Assembly (NCBI RefSeq): GCF_001936625.1
Contig: NZ_MSDU01000038.1
Span: forward strand, 1-62,219
Direction: 5' to 3'
Length of the DNA stretch: 62,219 nt
From: Domibacillus antri
GTDB lineage: Bacteria; Bacillota; Bacilli; Bacillales; Domibacillaceae
In this document: positions 9,017-16,508 of the stretch, piece by piece
How positions within the stretch are numbered: the first letter of the stretch is position 1
Layout: each line of letters begins with the position of its first letter
Position numbers and translations under genes: made by a program
Notes under the pieces: generated by a model
Told to the model about the DNA's origin: nothing
The model's database searches: none
Seen by the model: only the letters and a program-made list of their open reading frames with translations

Positions 9017-10169
9017 GCGTGTTCCTCCGTCTCTTTTTTTGACAGTTGTTCAATCGTTTTCGCAAGAAGGGCGGTCCGTTCAATGAGTGAATCGACAAGT
9101 GTATATTCGTCCGTCTCACTATGGGAAAACTCTCCAATCGGTCCGAGTCCATCGATGGTGGGGATTCCTTCACTTGCGGTGAAAGAGGCATCTGAAGCTC
9201 CGCCTGTTGACTCTCCGTGAATCTCAAGTCCAATTTCCCTTCCTATTTCGACGATACGGTTAAGAAGCTTTTTTGAAGCTCTGGTCATTTCCATAGGAGG
9301 CCGTGAAATTTGTCCGGCCACTTTCGTATCCGTTCCTTGCACAGTATCTTCCTCTGCAATGGCGTATATGTCTTTCACGACGCCCTCTGTCTGTTCTTTA
9401 TTTTGAACGCGCACGTCTATGACCGCCTCTGCTTCCGGTGAAACCGTATTGGCTGATGTTCCGCCGTTAATTAACCCGACATTAACCGTAAGGCCGTTTT
9501 CATAATCATTCAAGTGCTGCAGTTTAATCACTTTATAGGCTATTTCTTCAATTGCGCTTCGGCCGATTTCGGGTTCGACACCGGCGTGGGCACTTTTACC
9601 GGTTACACTCATGGTAAATCGTCCGACGCCCTTTCGTGATGTCACAACACCATCATTTGGGCGTCCGCATTCAACGACAAGACTATAATCTTTCCCTTCA
9701 GCTGCTTCTTTAATAATGGCTTTTGAAGAGGGGGACCCGAGTTCTTCATCGCTGTTAAATAGGATATGCACGTTATGAAAAGAGGAGAGCCCGCTTTTTT
9801 TTAACGCTTTTAAAGCATATAAAACCTGAACATGACTCGCTTTTTCGTCATTTACGCCAGGACCGTATGCTTTATCCCCAATAATTTTAAATGGCCGCGT
9901 TTTAGCTTCACCATCCGGAAACACGGTATCCATATGGGCGATAATTAAGATCGCTGGCTGTTTTGCGTTTGGGGATGTAATGCTTAAATGGTTGCCAAAT
10001 TTTTTTCTCTATGAACATCAACTTTCATGCCGAGGGCTTCAAATTCTTTTTGTAAAATAGTTCCAATTTTATCAACGCCTTCTTTATTGTATGAATGGCT
10101 GTCTATATTGACCAGCTTTTCTAATAGAGCAATCATGTTTCCTTTTTCTTTTTTTAAATGCGTAATCAA
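9013..10169 (-). pseudogene. M20-family glutamate carboxypeptidase-like gene, frameshifted
   Basis: Two reading frames make one M20 zinc peptidase of the carboxypeptidase G2 type. The first (10169-9984) has the N-terminal ALLEKLVNIDSHSYNKEGVD and stops just after DVHREKNLATI. The second, open past 9933 to 9013, continues with HMDTVFPDG and GPGVNDEKASHVQVLYALKAL, which hold the metal ligands, and ends in the dimerisation and catalytic parts. The break is at a run of seven T on the plus strand (about 10010-10016). One extra base there would join the frames as EKKFGNHLSI. Either the gene is freshly inactivated, it slips, or the run is a sequencing error. It is the first gene of an operon with the gamma-glutamyltransferase. 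Confidence 0.82.
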
Positions 10170-10288
10170 CTAAACTCCTCCTTGATGCTGATGATTACTT
10201 TTACCCGAAAAGACAAAAAAGATAAACGTTTGGGGAAAACATGGTAAAATAGATATAGAAGCAAGTCATATAAAGGAGTTTTTGAACA

Positions 10289-10711
10289 TTGTTTATTTCA
10301 GAAGCAGAAGTAGAAGTTCGCTATGCAGAAACAGATGCGATGCAAGTCGTATATCACGGACAATATGTCGTCTGGTTTGAAATTGGCCGCACCCGTTTAA
10401 TCAAGGATCTTGGATTTGATTATGCGGAAATGGAAAAAGCGGGTTTTGTCTCGCCGGTCGTTGATATTCATATATCATATAAACAACCGTTCCGTTACGG
10501 TGAAACAGCGAAAGTACGGACGTGGATTGAGAGCCACAGCGGCATCCGGACAACATACGGCTACGAAATTGTGAATAAGGAAGGGGATATTTGTGTGACA
10601 GGTGAAAGCGTTCATACGGTGGTGAAAACAGAAACGTTTCGTCCGGTGAAATTTAAAAAAGAATTTCCGGAGTGGCATAGCGTATATGAGAAAGAAAAGA
10701 AACCGGTGTAA
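10289..10711 (+). CDS. yneP: Acyl-CoA thioesterase, 4HBT fold (YneP-like)
   Basis: This 140-residue hotdog-fold protein opens with VEVRYAETDAMQVVYHGQYVVWFEIGRT, shown here as the family pattern RYxETDxMxVVYHGxY, where the Asp is catalytic. Such enzymes hydrolyse acyl-CoA thioesters in the cytoplasm; the natural substrate is not known. The position between citB and parE matches yneP in Bacillus subtilis. The start is TTG or the following codons; ATAAAGGAG upstream supports the one given. Its stop codon TAA overlaps the ATG of yneQ, so the two are coupled. Confidence 0.85.
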   Translation: MFISEAEVEVRYAETDAMQVVYHGQYVVWFEIGRTRLIKDLGFDYAEMEKAGFVSPVVDIHISYKQPFRYGETAKVRTWIESHSGIRTTYGYEIVNKEGDICVTGESVHTVVKTETFRPVKFKKEFPEWHSVYEKEKKPV

Positions 10712-11016
10712 TGGCATTTGGAATCAACCGAATCGATGTGGAAAGATGGAAGCGGGAACTTGAACAGGGCCATATCACTTTTTTAACTCATTATTGGTAT
10801 GATGAACGGTTTCCTCATTGCCGCACCGTAACAAAAGCGGGCTGTATTCATGTAGATAAGCTTATTGAATGGGGAGATCAATACGGACTGCGGCCGGATT
10901 GGATTGACATGCGCAATCCATCCCGTCCGCATTATGATTTACTCGGTGACAAACAGCTCTTTATTTTAAAACAGGAAGGTTTGCACCATCACATCCGAAA
11001 ATTTCATCTTGAGTAA
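10711..11016 (+). CDS. yneQ: YneQ-like protein of unknown function
   Basis: A 101-residue soluble protein follows yneP with a one-base overlap of stop and start. It has aromatic-rich stretches such as FLTHYWYDERFPHCRTVTKAGC and DQYGLRPDWIDMRNPSRPHYDLLG. The sequence and the place after yneP fit Bacillus YneQ, for which no function is established. Its 3' end runs 56 nt into the convergent yneR gene, so the two mRNAs would be antisense to each other at their ends. Confidence 0.75.
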   Translation: MAFGINRIDVERWKRELEQGHITFLTHYWYDERFPHCRTVTKAGCIHVDKLIEWGDQYGLRPDWIDMRNPSRPHYDLLGDKQLFILKQEGLHHHIRKFHLE

Positions 11017-11311
11017 ATGAATCACGTATGTATTCGTAAGCCGGTTCCTGGAGCTTCTCGTTATAGCCGACGACAAGGTGATGCCCATCAAAATACCAAA
11101 CATCTTTTTCTTCAATAAAATATGTGACACCATCGAGTTTCGCCGTTACAGCTGCTTCGATCGGTTCTTCTTTTGAAACACCGAGTGAAAAACCATCATG
11201 AAGAGGGCTCGAACCGCCATATCGGACGTAAAAGCGGATAAAGTCACCATTAGCTGCCTGCATCTCCTCTTCAAACCATTTTTTTGCCTGACTGTCTATT
11301 TCAATTTTCAC
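10961..11311 (-). CDS. yneR: HesB/IscA-like protein YneR
   Basis: The protein has the HesB/YneR layout: a start of VKIEIDSQAKKWFEEEM, then FIRFYVRYGG and GFSLGVSKEEP, then the YFIEEKDVWYFDG strand pair. True IscA proteins carry three conserved cysteines for Fe-S work; only one Cys is visible here, near the C-terminus, so an Fe-S role is doubtful. I place the start at the GTG at 11309-11311 (116 residues) because AGCGGAG lies 9 nt upstream; a TTG at 11318-11320 is possible. The C-terminal tail is longer than I expect for YneR and is encoded opposite yneQ. Confidence 0.75.
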   Translation of the reverse strand: MKIEIDSQAKKWFEEEMQAANGDFIRFYVRYGGSSPLHDGFSLGVSKEEPIEAAVTAKLDGVTYFIEEKDVWYFDGHHLVVGYNEKLQEPAYEYIRDSFTQDEIFGCDGANLPVLK

Positions 11312-11352
11312 GATAATCAACTCCGCTCTTTTTTTAAGTGTAGCATAGAATC

Positions 11353-11367
11353 ATGTTGAGTCAACAT
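11353..11367. promoter_or_regulatory. 15-bp palindrome between yneR and the FapA-family gene
   Basis: ATGTTGAGTCAACAT is a perfect 7-1-7 palindrome in the short divergent region. It looks like a dimer-binding operator, but no regulator is identified. Confidence 0.35.
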
Positions 11368-11413
11368 AATACACAGCGCTGCCGGAGCAGGATAGCTTAA
11401 GGAGGATATCGTC

Positions 11414-13450
11414 ATGGAAACGTCGATTGTTGCGAAAGGTGCTACTACGGAAGAAGCGGTGCAAAATGCGCTCAAGCTGCTCAATGCTACATTGCCGGAA
11501 GTAGATATTATTATACTTGAAAACGGCGGCCGTTCTTTTTTGGGCATGAGACAAAAGGCAGCGGTTGTCAAGGTCATTAAAAAAGAAGCCGCTGAAATTA
11601 AATCGAAAGAGACTGCAGTTGGAGCGTTGATGGATGAAGGAACAACAAACCATATATACGAAGCGGAAGCAGCATCTTTGTCTTTTCGAAAAAAAGATAC
11701 AAAACCTTATATTCAAGTTTTGAATGAAAAAGTAATCGTATCTTCTCCAGGCGATGAGCAGCTGTTTATTGTGCCGCACCCGCATGTGGCAGTGTACGTG
11801 AACAGTCGTTTACTGACGGGAAGAAGAACAGTGACGGAAAGTGATGAGATTGAAGTCAGACCCCGCGAAACTGTTGAGCAGGCAAAGTGGTCACTGAACG
11901 TCGCGCAGGATGAGCTGTCGGTTTCAATTGATGTTCAACCAGAGCGTCGTATAACGTACAAAGTAAAAGAATCACCTAGACTTGAAACATTAAAACTTCA
12001 AGTGGAGAAAGTGATTGATGTCCATAACCCTTTAACTGAAAAAGAAATTCGAGATGAGTTAAAGGAAATGGGTATCACAACAGGCATACAACATGCTGAA
12101 ATTGTCAAAGCAGCCGAAACACTTGAACCGGGCACATTTGTCATTGCAAAGGGCATTCCTCCTGTAGACGGAGTGGATGGTTCCATTGATTTTGTTGTAG
12201 AAGTAAATCGCGCTTTTGATACAGGACCGAAAGTAACGGAAAATGGAAAAGTGGATTATCGGGAAACGGGCTTTATTCCTTCTGTTGAAGAAGGGGTGCT
12301 GATTGCGCATATCAAACCGGCCCAGCAAGGGAAACCAGGTATTTCCGTTACCGGTTATGAATTAAAACCGAAACCTGCCAAAGACGTGATTGTCCGGACT
12401 GGCAAAGGAGTCAGAATGCTTGGCGGTGAAGAAATCATCTCGTTAACATCCGGTCGTCCTCATGTGGAAAGAAGCGGGAATCTCGTGAAAATTCATTTGT
12501 TAAAACAATATGAGCATGAAGGTGACGTCAGTTTAAAAAGCGGAAATATTTACTTTGACGGAGATGTGCAAATAAAAGGAAATGTAAAGGATTTAATGAA
12601 GGTGGAAGCAAAAGGTGATATTACCATCACCGGCTCCATTTCAAAAGCCTCTATTCAATCAGGCAGCTGTATTGAAATGAAGGGAAACGTGTTTTCATCA
12701 ACGCTTTCAACCGGAAAATCGAGTATTGTGATTTCGGAATTAACGGCGCAGTTAAGCGGCATTATCGTACATTTGGAACTTGTCAGCAAATCCCTAAATT
12801 TTCTGTTAAACGATGAAAAAGTACGCCAGCTTTCAATCGGTCAAACATGGGGTGCTTTTCGGTTGATTGTTGGCAAAAAAAATGCGCTTATGATGGATGA
12901 GCTGAAAAGCTTTATTCATAAAACCGCCCGTTATCACAGTCTTATTGACGAAGAATGGAGCAATTTGTCTACTCACTTATACAAATTATTTTTTACCCTT
13001 CCTCCGGGAGACCGGAACGTAATTGAATATATGGAGGAGACGATGAGCGAAGCCATCGCTGTATATGAAATGAATAAAATGATGGAAGATATAGAGGCAA
13101 AAATGATTCTTCCTTATGCGTTAAACAGCCGTCTTTTTTCAAGCGGCGATGTGATCATTACGGGGCAGGGAATTTATAACTGCTATGTGAAAGCAGGCAA
13201 TGATTTTTTGACTGAAGGATATGTAAAAGGAGGGGAAGTGTACGCGGCAAACCGAATCAAAGTGGGGAAAACCAGTTCTGAAACGGCTGTAAAAACAGTG
13301 TTGAAAACTAATGAAAGCGGTATCATTGAAATAGGAGAAGCATTTGAAGACACCATTATACAGGTTGGAAAACGCCGTCTTCATTTTGTAAGAAAAGAAG
13401 TTGGTGTAAAAGCTAGACTATCAGAAGATGGATTTATAAAAATCCGTTAG
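11414..13450 (+). CDS. FapA-family (DUF342) protein with Jag-N-like domain
   Basis: This 678-residue protein has a short N-terminal domain resembling that of Jag/KhpB (METSIVAKGATTEEAVQNAL to about residue 58, with GGRSFLGMRQKAA). The large FapA/DUF342 region follows, with KGIPPVDGVDGSIDFVVEV and a glycine-rich stacked repeat around residues 360-430 (SGNIYFDGDVQIKGNV, AKGDITITGSISKA), continuing after a helical insert. DUF342 proteins form beta-helix-like polymers, and some in Bacillus and Vibrio affect surface or sporulation functions. The exact role here is unknown. The start has AAGGAGG. It replaces yneS-adjacent genes seen in Bacillus subtilis, so it looks like a lineage-specific insertion in a conserved neighbourhood. 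Confidence 0.75.
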   Translation: METSIVAKGATTEEAVQNALKLLNATLPEVDIIILENGGRSFLGMRQKAAVVKVIKKEAAEIKSKETAVGALMDEGTTNHIYEAEAASLSFRKKDTKPYIQVLNEKVIVSSPGDEQLFIVPHPHVAVYVNSRLLTGRRTVTESDEIEVRPRETVEQAKWSLNVAQDELSVSIDVQPERRITYKVKESPRLETLKLQVEKVIDVHNPLTEKEIRDELKEMGITTGIQHAEIVKAAETLEPGTFVIAKGIPPVDGVDGSIDFVVEVNRAFDTGPKVTENGKVDYRETGFIPSVEEGVLIAHIKPAQQGKPGISVTGYELKPKPAKDVIVRTGKGVRMLGGEEIISLTSGRPHVERSGNLVKIHLLKQYEHEGDVSLKSGNIYFDGDVQIKGNVKDLMKVEAKGDITITGSISKASIQSGSCIEMKGNVFSSTLSTGKSSIVISELTAQLSGIIVHLELVSKSLNFLLNDEKVRQLSIGQTWGAFRLIVGKKNALMMDELKSFIHKTARYHSLIDEEWSNLSTHLYKLFFTLPPGDRNVIEYMEETMSEAIAVYEMNKMMEDIEAKMILPYALNSRLFSSGDVIITGQGIYNCYVKAGNDFLTEGYVKGGEVYAANRIKVGKTSSETAVKTVLKTNESGIIEIGEAFEDTIIQVGKRRLHFVRKEVGVKARLSEDGFIKIR

Positions 13451-13475
13451 TAATCTCGTTTGAAAGGGGCTATTC

Positions 13476-13678
13476 ATTGCCGGTATGAAGATCTGTTTAT
13501 GATTGCTTCTGGAACGGAGTAGCCAATTTTCACGATATACGGTTTATACCGGAAGTGCGCGAATAATGTTGCCGATCCAAATCGGCATAAAAAAATGACG
13601 TTTCATCGAAATGAAGGTCCAATGACTGTCTTTTGTGATGATGAAGGATTTATAAAAACAAGCGGCTTAACACATTAA
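13476..13678 (+). pseudogene. Possible remnant of a small coding gene
   Basis: Between the FapA-family gene and plsY one frame reads CRYEDLFMIASGTE, a TAG stop, then PIFTIYGLYRKCANN and DPNRHKKMTFHRNEG, and MTVFCDDEGFIKTSG to a TAA at 13676. It is preceded by GAAAGGGG but no normal start. The last part overlaps the terminator stem. I recognise no family. It may be a decayed gene or chance. Confidence 0.25.
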
Positions 13679-13696
13679 AAGTTAAGCCGCTTGTTT
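13656..13696. terminator. Terminator, shared by convergent transcripts
   Basis: AAACAAGCGGCTTAAC and its exact complement flank a 9-nt loop. The stem abuts the plsY stop codon. Confidence 0.85.
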
Positions 13697-14298
13697 CAGT
13701 TTTTTCTCCCTGCATTAATTTTTGGTTCCGTCCCATTTTTTAAACGGACGATATTTGACTTGTGCCGGTAAATAACGAAAAACGCGAGAGCGGAAACAAC
13801 TGTAAGAAAAGGGATGTCCTGCGTGTATACTGTGTGAATAACCGCATAGATGAATGCCCCCGCCGCCGCTGTTACGGATGCGAGCGATACATATTTTGTC
13901 ATTAAGATCATGGTGACAAATATAGCAGCTAAAAACAAGAAAAACAGCGGGTTGTAGGCAAGTAAAACACCAGCCGAAGTGGCCACAGCTTTTCCACCGC
14001 GGAATCCGGCAAAGATTGGGAACATATGCCCGATGACCGCCAGCAGTCCGGCAAGAAGCTGATGAACGTCAACATCAAACATTAGGGGAAGGAGAGCAGC
14101 TGCGGTTCCTTTTAAAATATCTGCCGCTGTCACAAACGCGCCTGCTTTTTTGCCCAAAACGCGAAAAGAGTTGGTTGCTCCAAGATTACCGCTTCCATGA
14201 TCGCGTATATCGATGCCGAAAAAAACTTTTCCGGCAATAAGGCCGGACGGGATCGAACCAAGTAAATAAGCGAATAGTAAAATAAATGCCTGAATCAA
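13696..14298 (-). CDS. plsY: Glycerol-3-phosphate acyltransferase PlsY
   Basis: PlsY transfers the acyl group of acyl-phosphate to glycerol-3-phosphate, the first step of phospholipid synthesis, in the cytoplasmic membrane. The 200-residue protein is strongly hydrophobic with about five membrane segments. The three family motifs are visible: GSIPSGLIAGK, GSGNLGATNSFRVLGKK and FRGGKAVATSAG. Length is typical. The gene is divergent from parE, an arrangement also known from Bacillus subtilis (yneS before parE). Confidence 0.95.
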   Translation of the reverse strand: MIQAFILLFAYLLGSIPSGLIAGKVFFGIDIRDHGSGNLGATNSFRVLGKKAGAFVTAADILKGTAAALLPLMFDVDVHQLLAGLLAVIGHMFPIFAGFRGGKAVATSAGVLLAYNPLFFLFLAAIFVTMILMTKYVSLASVTAAAGAFIYAVIHTVYTQDIPFLTVVSALAFFVIYRHKSNIVRLKNGTEPKINAGRKN

Positions 14299-14528
14299 TT
14301 TTTCATTCTCCCTTTTCGTATTGTATAATCGTGTGAATGACGTCTAATCATCATTTTACCATGACGGATCATGCGGCGGGAAAAATATTTCGGTTGATTC
14401 TCGCTGAAAAGTAACGTACTCTTTTAACGGAATATAAAAAGGAAATTGTTGAGTGATTGACATGTATGATATGATAATTAGGAACATACGTTTCGTTGTC
14501 CTGGTTTTTGGAAAGAGAGGGGATTTTT

Positions 14529-16505
14529 ATGGCGGATTCAAAGCAAAAGGCAGTTTATAATGATGATTCCATACAGGTGCTGGAGGGGCTTGAAGCGGTC
14601 CGGAAGCGTCCTGGTATGTATATTGGTTCAACAGATGGGCGGGGACTGCATCATCTTGTTTATGAAATCGTTGACAACTCGGTAGATGAAGCGCTCGGCG
14701 GTCACGGCACTGAAATTAATGTCACGATTTATGAAGACAATTCGATCAGCGTACGCGACTATGGACGCGGTATGCCAACGGGAATGCACCGTACCGGCAA
14801 ACCGACAACAGAAGTTATATTAACAGTGCTTCATGCCGGAGGGAAATTCGGTCAGGGCGGCTATAAAACGAGCGGTGGACTGCACGGTGTCGGTGCTTCA
14901 GTTGTTAATGCGCTGTCAGAATCGTTAACAGTGAAAATTTGGCGTGACGGTTATCAATATGAACAGCAATTTAGGGATGGCGGCAAGCCGATTACAACCC
15001 TTGAGAAAAAAGGTAAAGCAAAATCGACCGGTACGGAAATCCATTTCAAACCGGATTCATCTATTTTTTCAACCACTGTTTTTCAATTTGATACGCTTGG
15101 CGAACGGCTGCGCGAATCCGCTTTTCTATTAAAAGGATTAAAAATTACCCTTGAAGACAAACGGAAAGACCGAGAGCAGAAGGAAGAATATTTTTATGAA
15201 AACGGTATTGAAGAGTTCGTTAAATATTTGAACGAAGAAAAAGACACACTTCATCCTGTCGCCTCTTTTTCCGGTACCCAAAATGAAATAGAAGCCGAGT
15301 TTGCTTTTCAGTTTAATGACGGTTTTTCCGAAAATGTCTTATCCTTTGTCAACAATGTACGCACAAAAGATGGAGGCACACATGAAGCTGGTGCAAGAGC
15401 GGCCATGACGCGGACCTTTAACGAATATGCACGGAAAAGCGGGTTGTTGAAAGAAAAAGACAAAAATTTAGAGGGCACGGACATTCGGGAAGGGTTAACC
15501 GCTGTTGTCTCTGTACGTGTGCCGGAACATTTGCTGCAGTTTGAAGGACAGACGAAAGGAAAGCTTGGCACAGGAGAAGCGCGTTCAGCCGTTGACCAGG
15601 TTATATCAGAAAAACTGCTTTATTTTTTGGAAGAAAATCCGGAAGTAAGTGCATTGCTTATTAAAAAAGCCGTTAAAGCCGCTCAGGCGCGTGAAGCGGC
15701 CCGGAAAGCGCGTGAAGATGCACGAAACGGAAAAAAACGCAAAAAAGGCGAATCGATTTTATCAGGCAAACTGACACCGGCTCAGTCGCGCAACCCAGAA
15801 AAGAATGAACTGTACCTCGTTGAGGGAGACTCGGCGGGCGGTTCAGCGAAGCAAGGACGTGACCGGAGATTTCAAGCGGTTTTGCCGCTTCGGGGGAAAG
15901 TGATTAATACCGAAAAAGCAAAACTCGCGGACATTTTCAAAAATGAAGAAATTAATACGATCATTCACGCAGTTGGTGCTGGAGTAGGACCTGATTTTGC
16001 AGTGGAAGATACGAATTACGATAAAGTCATTATAATGACCGATGCCGACACGGACGGTGCTCACATTCAAGTCCTGTTGCTCACATTTTTCTACCGCTAT
16101 ATGAAGCCGCTTATCGAAAGCGGGAAAGTGTTTATTGCTTTACCGCCGCTCTTTAAAGTAAGTAAAGGCACAGGTAAAAAAGAAGTGGCTGAGTATGTGT
16201 GGACAGAGCGGGAACTCGAATCCCTTTTGAAAAAAATGGGTAAAGGTGCGGTCATTCAGCGCTATAAAGGGCTAGGTGAGATGAATGCCGATCAGCTGTG
16301 GGACACAACGATGAATCCAGAGACAAGAACGCTCATCAGGGTCACGATAGACGATGCAGCTCGTGCTGAACGCCGTGTTACCGTGTTAATGGGGGATAAG
16401 GTCGAGCCGCGCAGAAAGTGGATCGAATCCAATGTCGCATTCGGACTCGAAGAAGAAGCAGCACTGCTTGAAAGTGATCAGTTGACCGGCAGCAGGGAGG
16501 ATTAA
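14529..16505 (+). CDS. parE: DNA topoisomerase IV subunit B
   Basis: ParE is the ATPase subunit of topoisomerase IV, which separates linked daughter chromosomes. Visible parts are the GHKL ATP site (EIVDNSVDEALGG, DYGRGMPTGMH, GGLHGVGASVVNALS) and the TOPRIM region with LVEGDSAGGSAKQGRDR and DADTDGAHIQ. The C-terminal QRYKGLGEMNADQLWDTTM is also present. I start the gene at the ATG at 14529 (658 residues) because GAGAGGGGAT lies just upstream; an earlier in-frame ATG at 14496 lacks such a site. parC follows after 3 nt. Confidence 0.96.
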   Translation: MADSKQKAVYNDDSIQVLEGLEAVRKRPGMYIGSTDGRGLHHLVYEIVDNSVDEALGGHGTEINVTIYEDNSISVRDYGRGMPTGMHRTGKPTTEVILTVLHAGGKFGQGGYKTSGGLHGVGASVVNALSESLTVKIWRDGYQYEQQFRDGGKPITTLEKKGKAKSTGTEIHFKPDSSIFSTTVFQFDTLGERLRESAFLLKGLKITLEDKRKDREQKEEYFYENGIEEFVKYLNEEKDTLHPVASFSGTQNEIEAEFAFQFNDGFSENVLSFVNNVRTKDGGTHEAGARAAMTRTFNEYARKSGLLKEKDKNLEGTDIREGLTAVVSVRVPEHLLQFEGQTKGKLGTGEARSAVDQVISEKLLYFLEENPEVSALLIKKAVKAAQAREAARKAREDARNGKKRKKGESILSGKLTPAQSRNPEKNELYLVEGDSAGGSAKQGRDRRFQAVLPLRGKVINTEKAKLADIFKNEEINTIIHAVGAGVGPDFAVEDTNYDKVIIMTDADTDGAHIQVLLLTFFYRYMKPLIESGKVFIALPPLFKVSKGTGKKEVAEYVWTERELESLLKKMGKGAVIQRYKGLGEMNADQLWDTTMNPETRTLIRVTIDDAARAERRVTVLMGDKVEPRRKWIESNVAFGLEEEAALLESDQLTGSRED

Positions 16506-16508
16506 TCA

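Noticed and set aside
11351-11785. Minus-strand frame of 144 codons opposite the FapA-family gene
   Set aside because: Cys/Phe/Arg-rich text without a domain; opposite the conserved Jag-like start of a real gene.
14440-14490. TTGACA and TATGAT before parE as a sigma-A promoter
   Set aside because: Both boxes can be seen, but their spacing is not near 17 bp, so the pair is not convincing.
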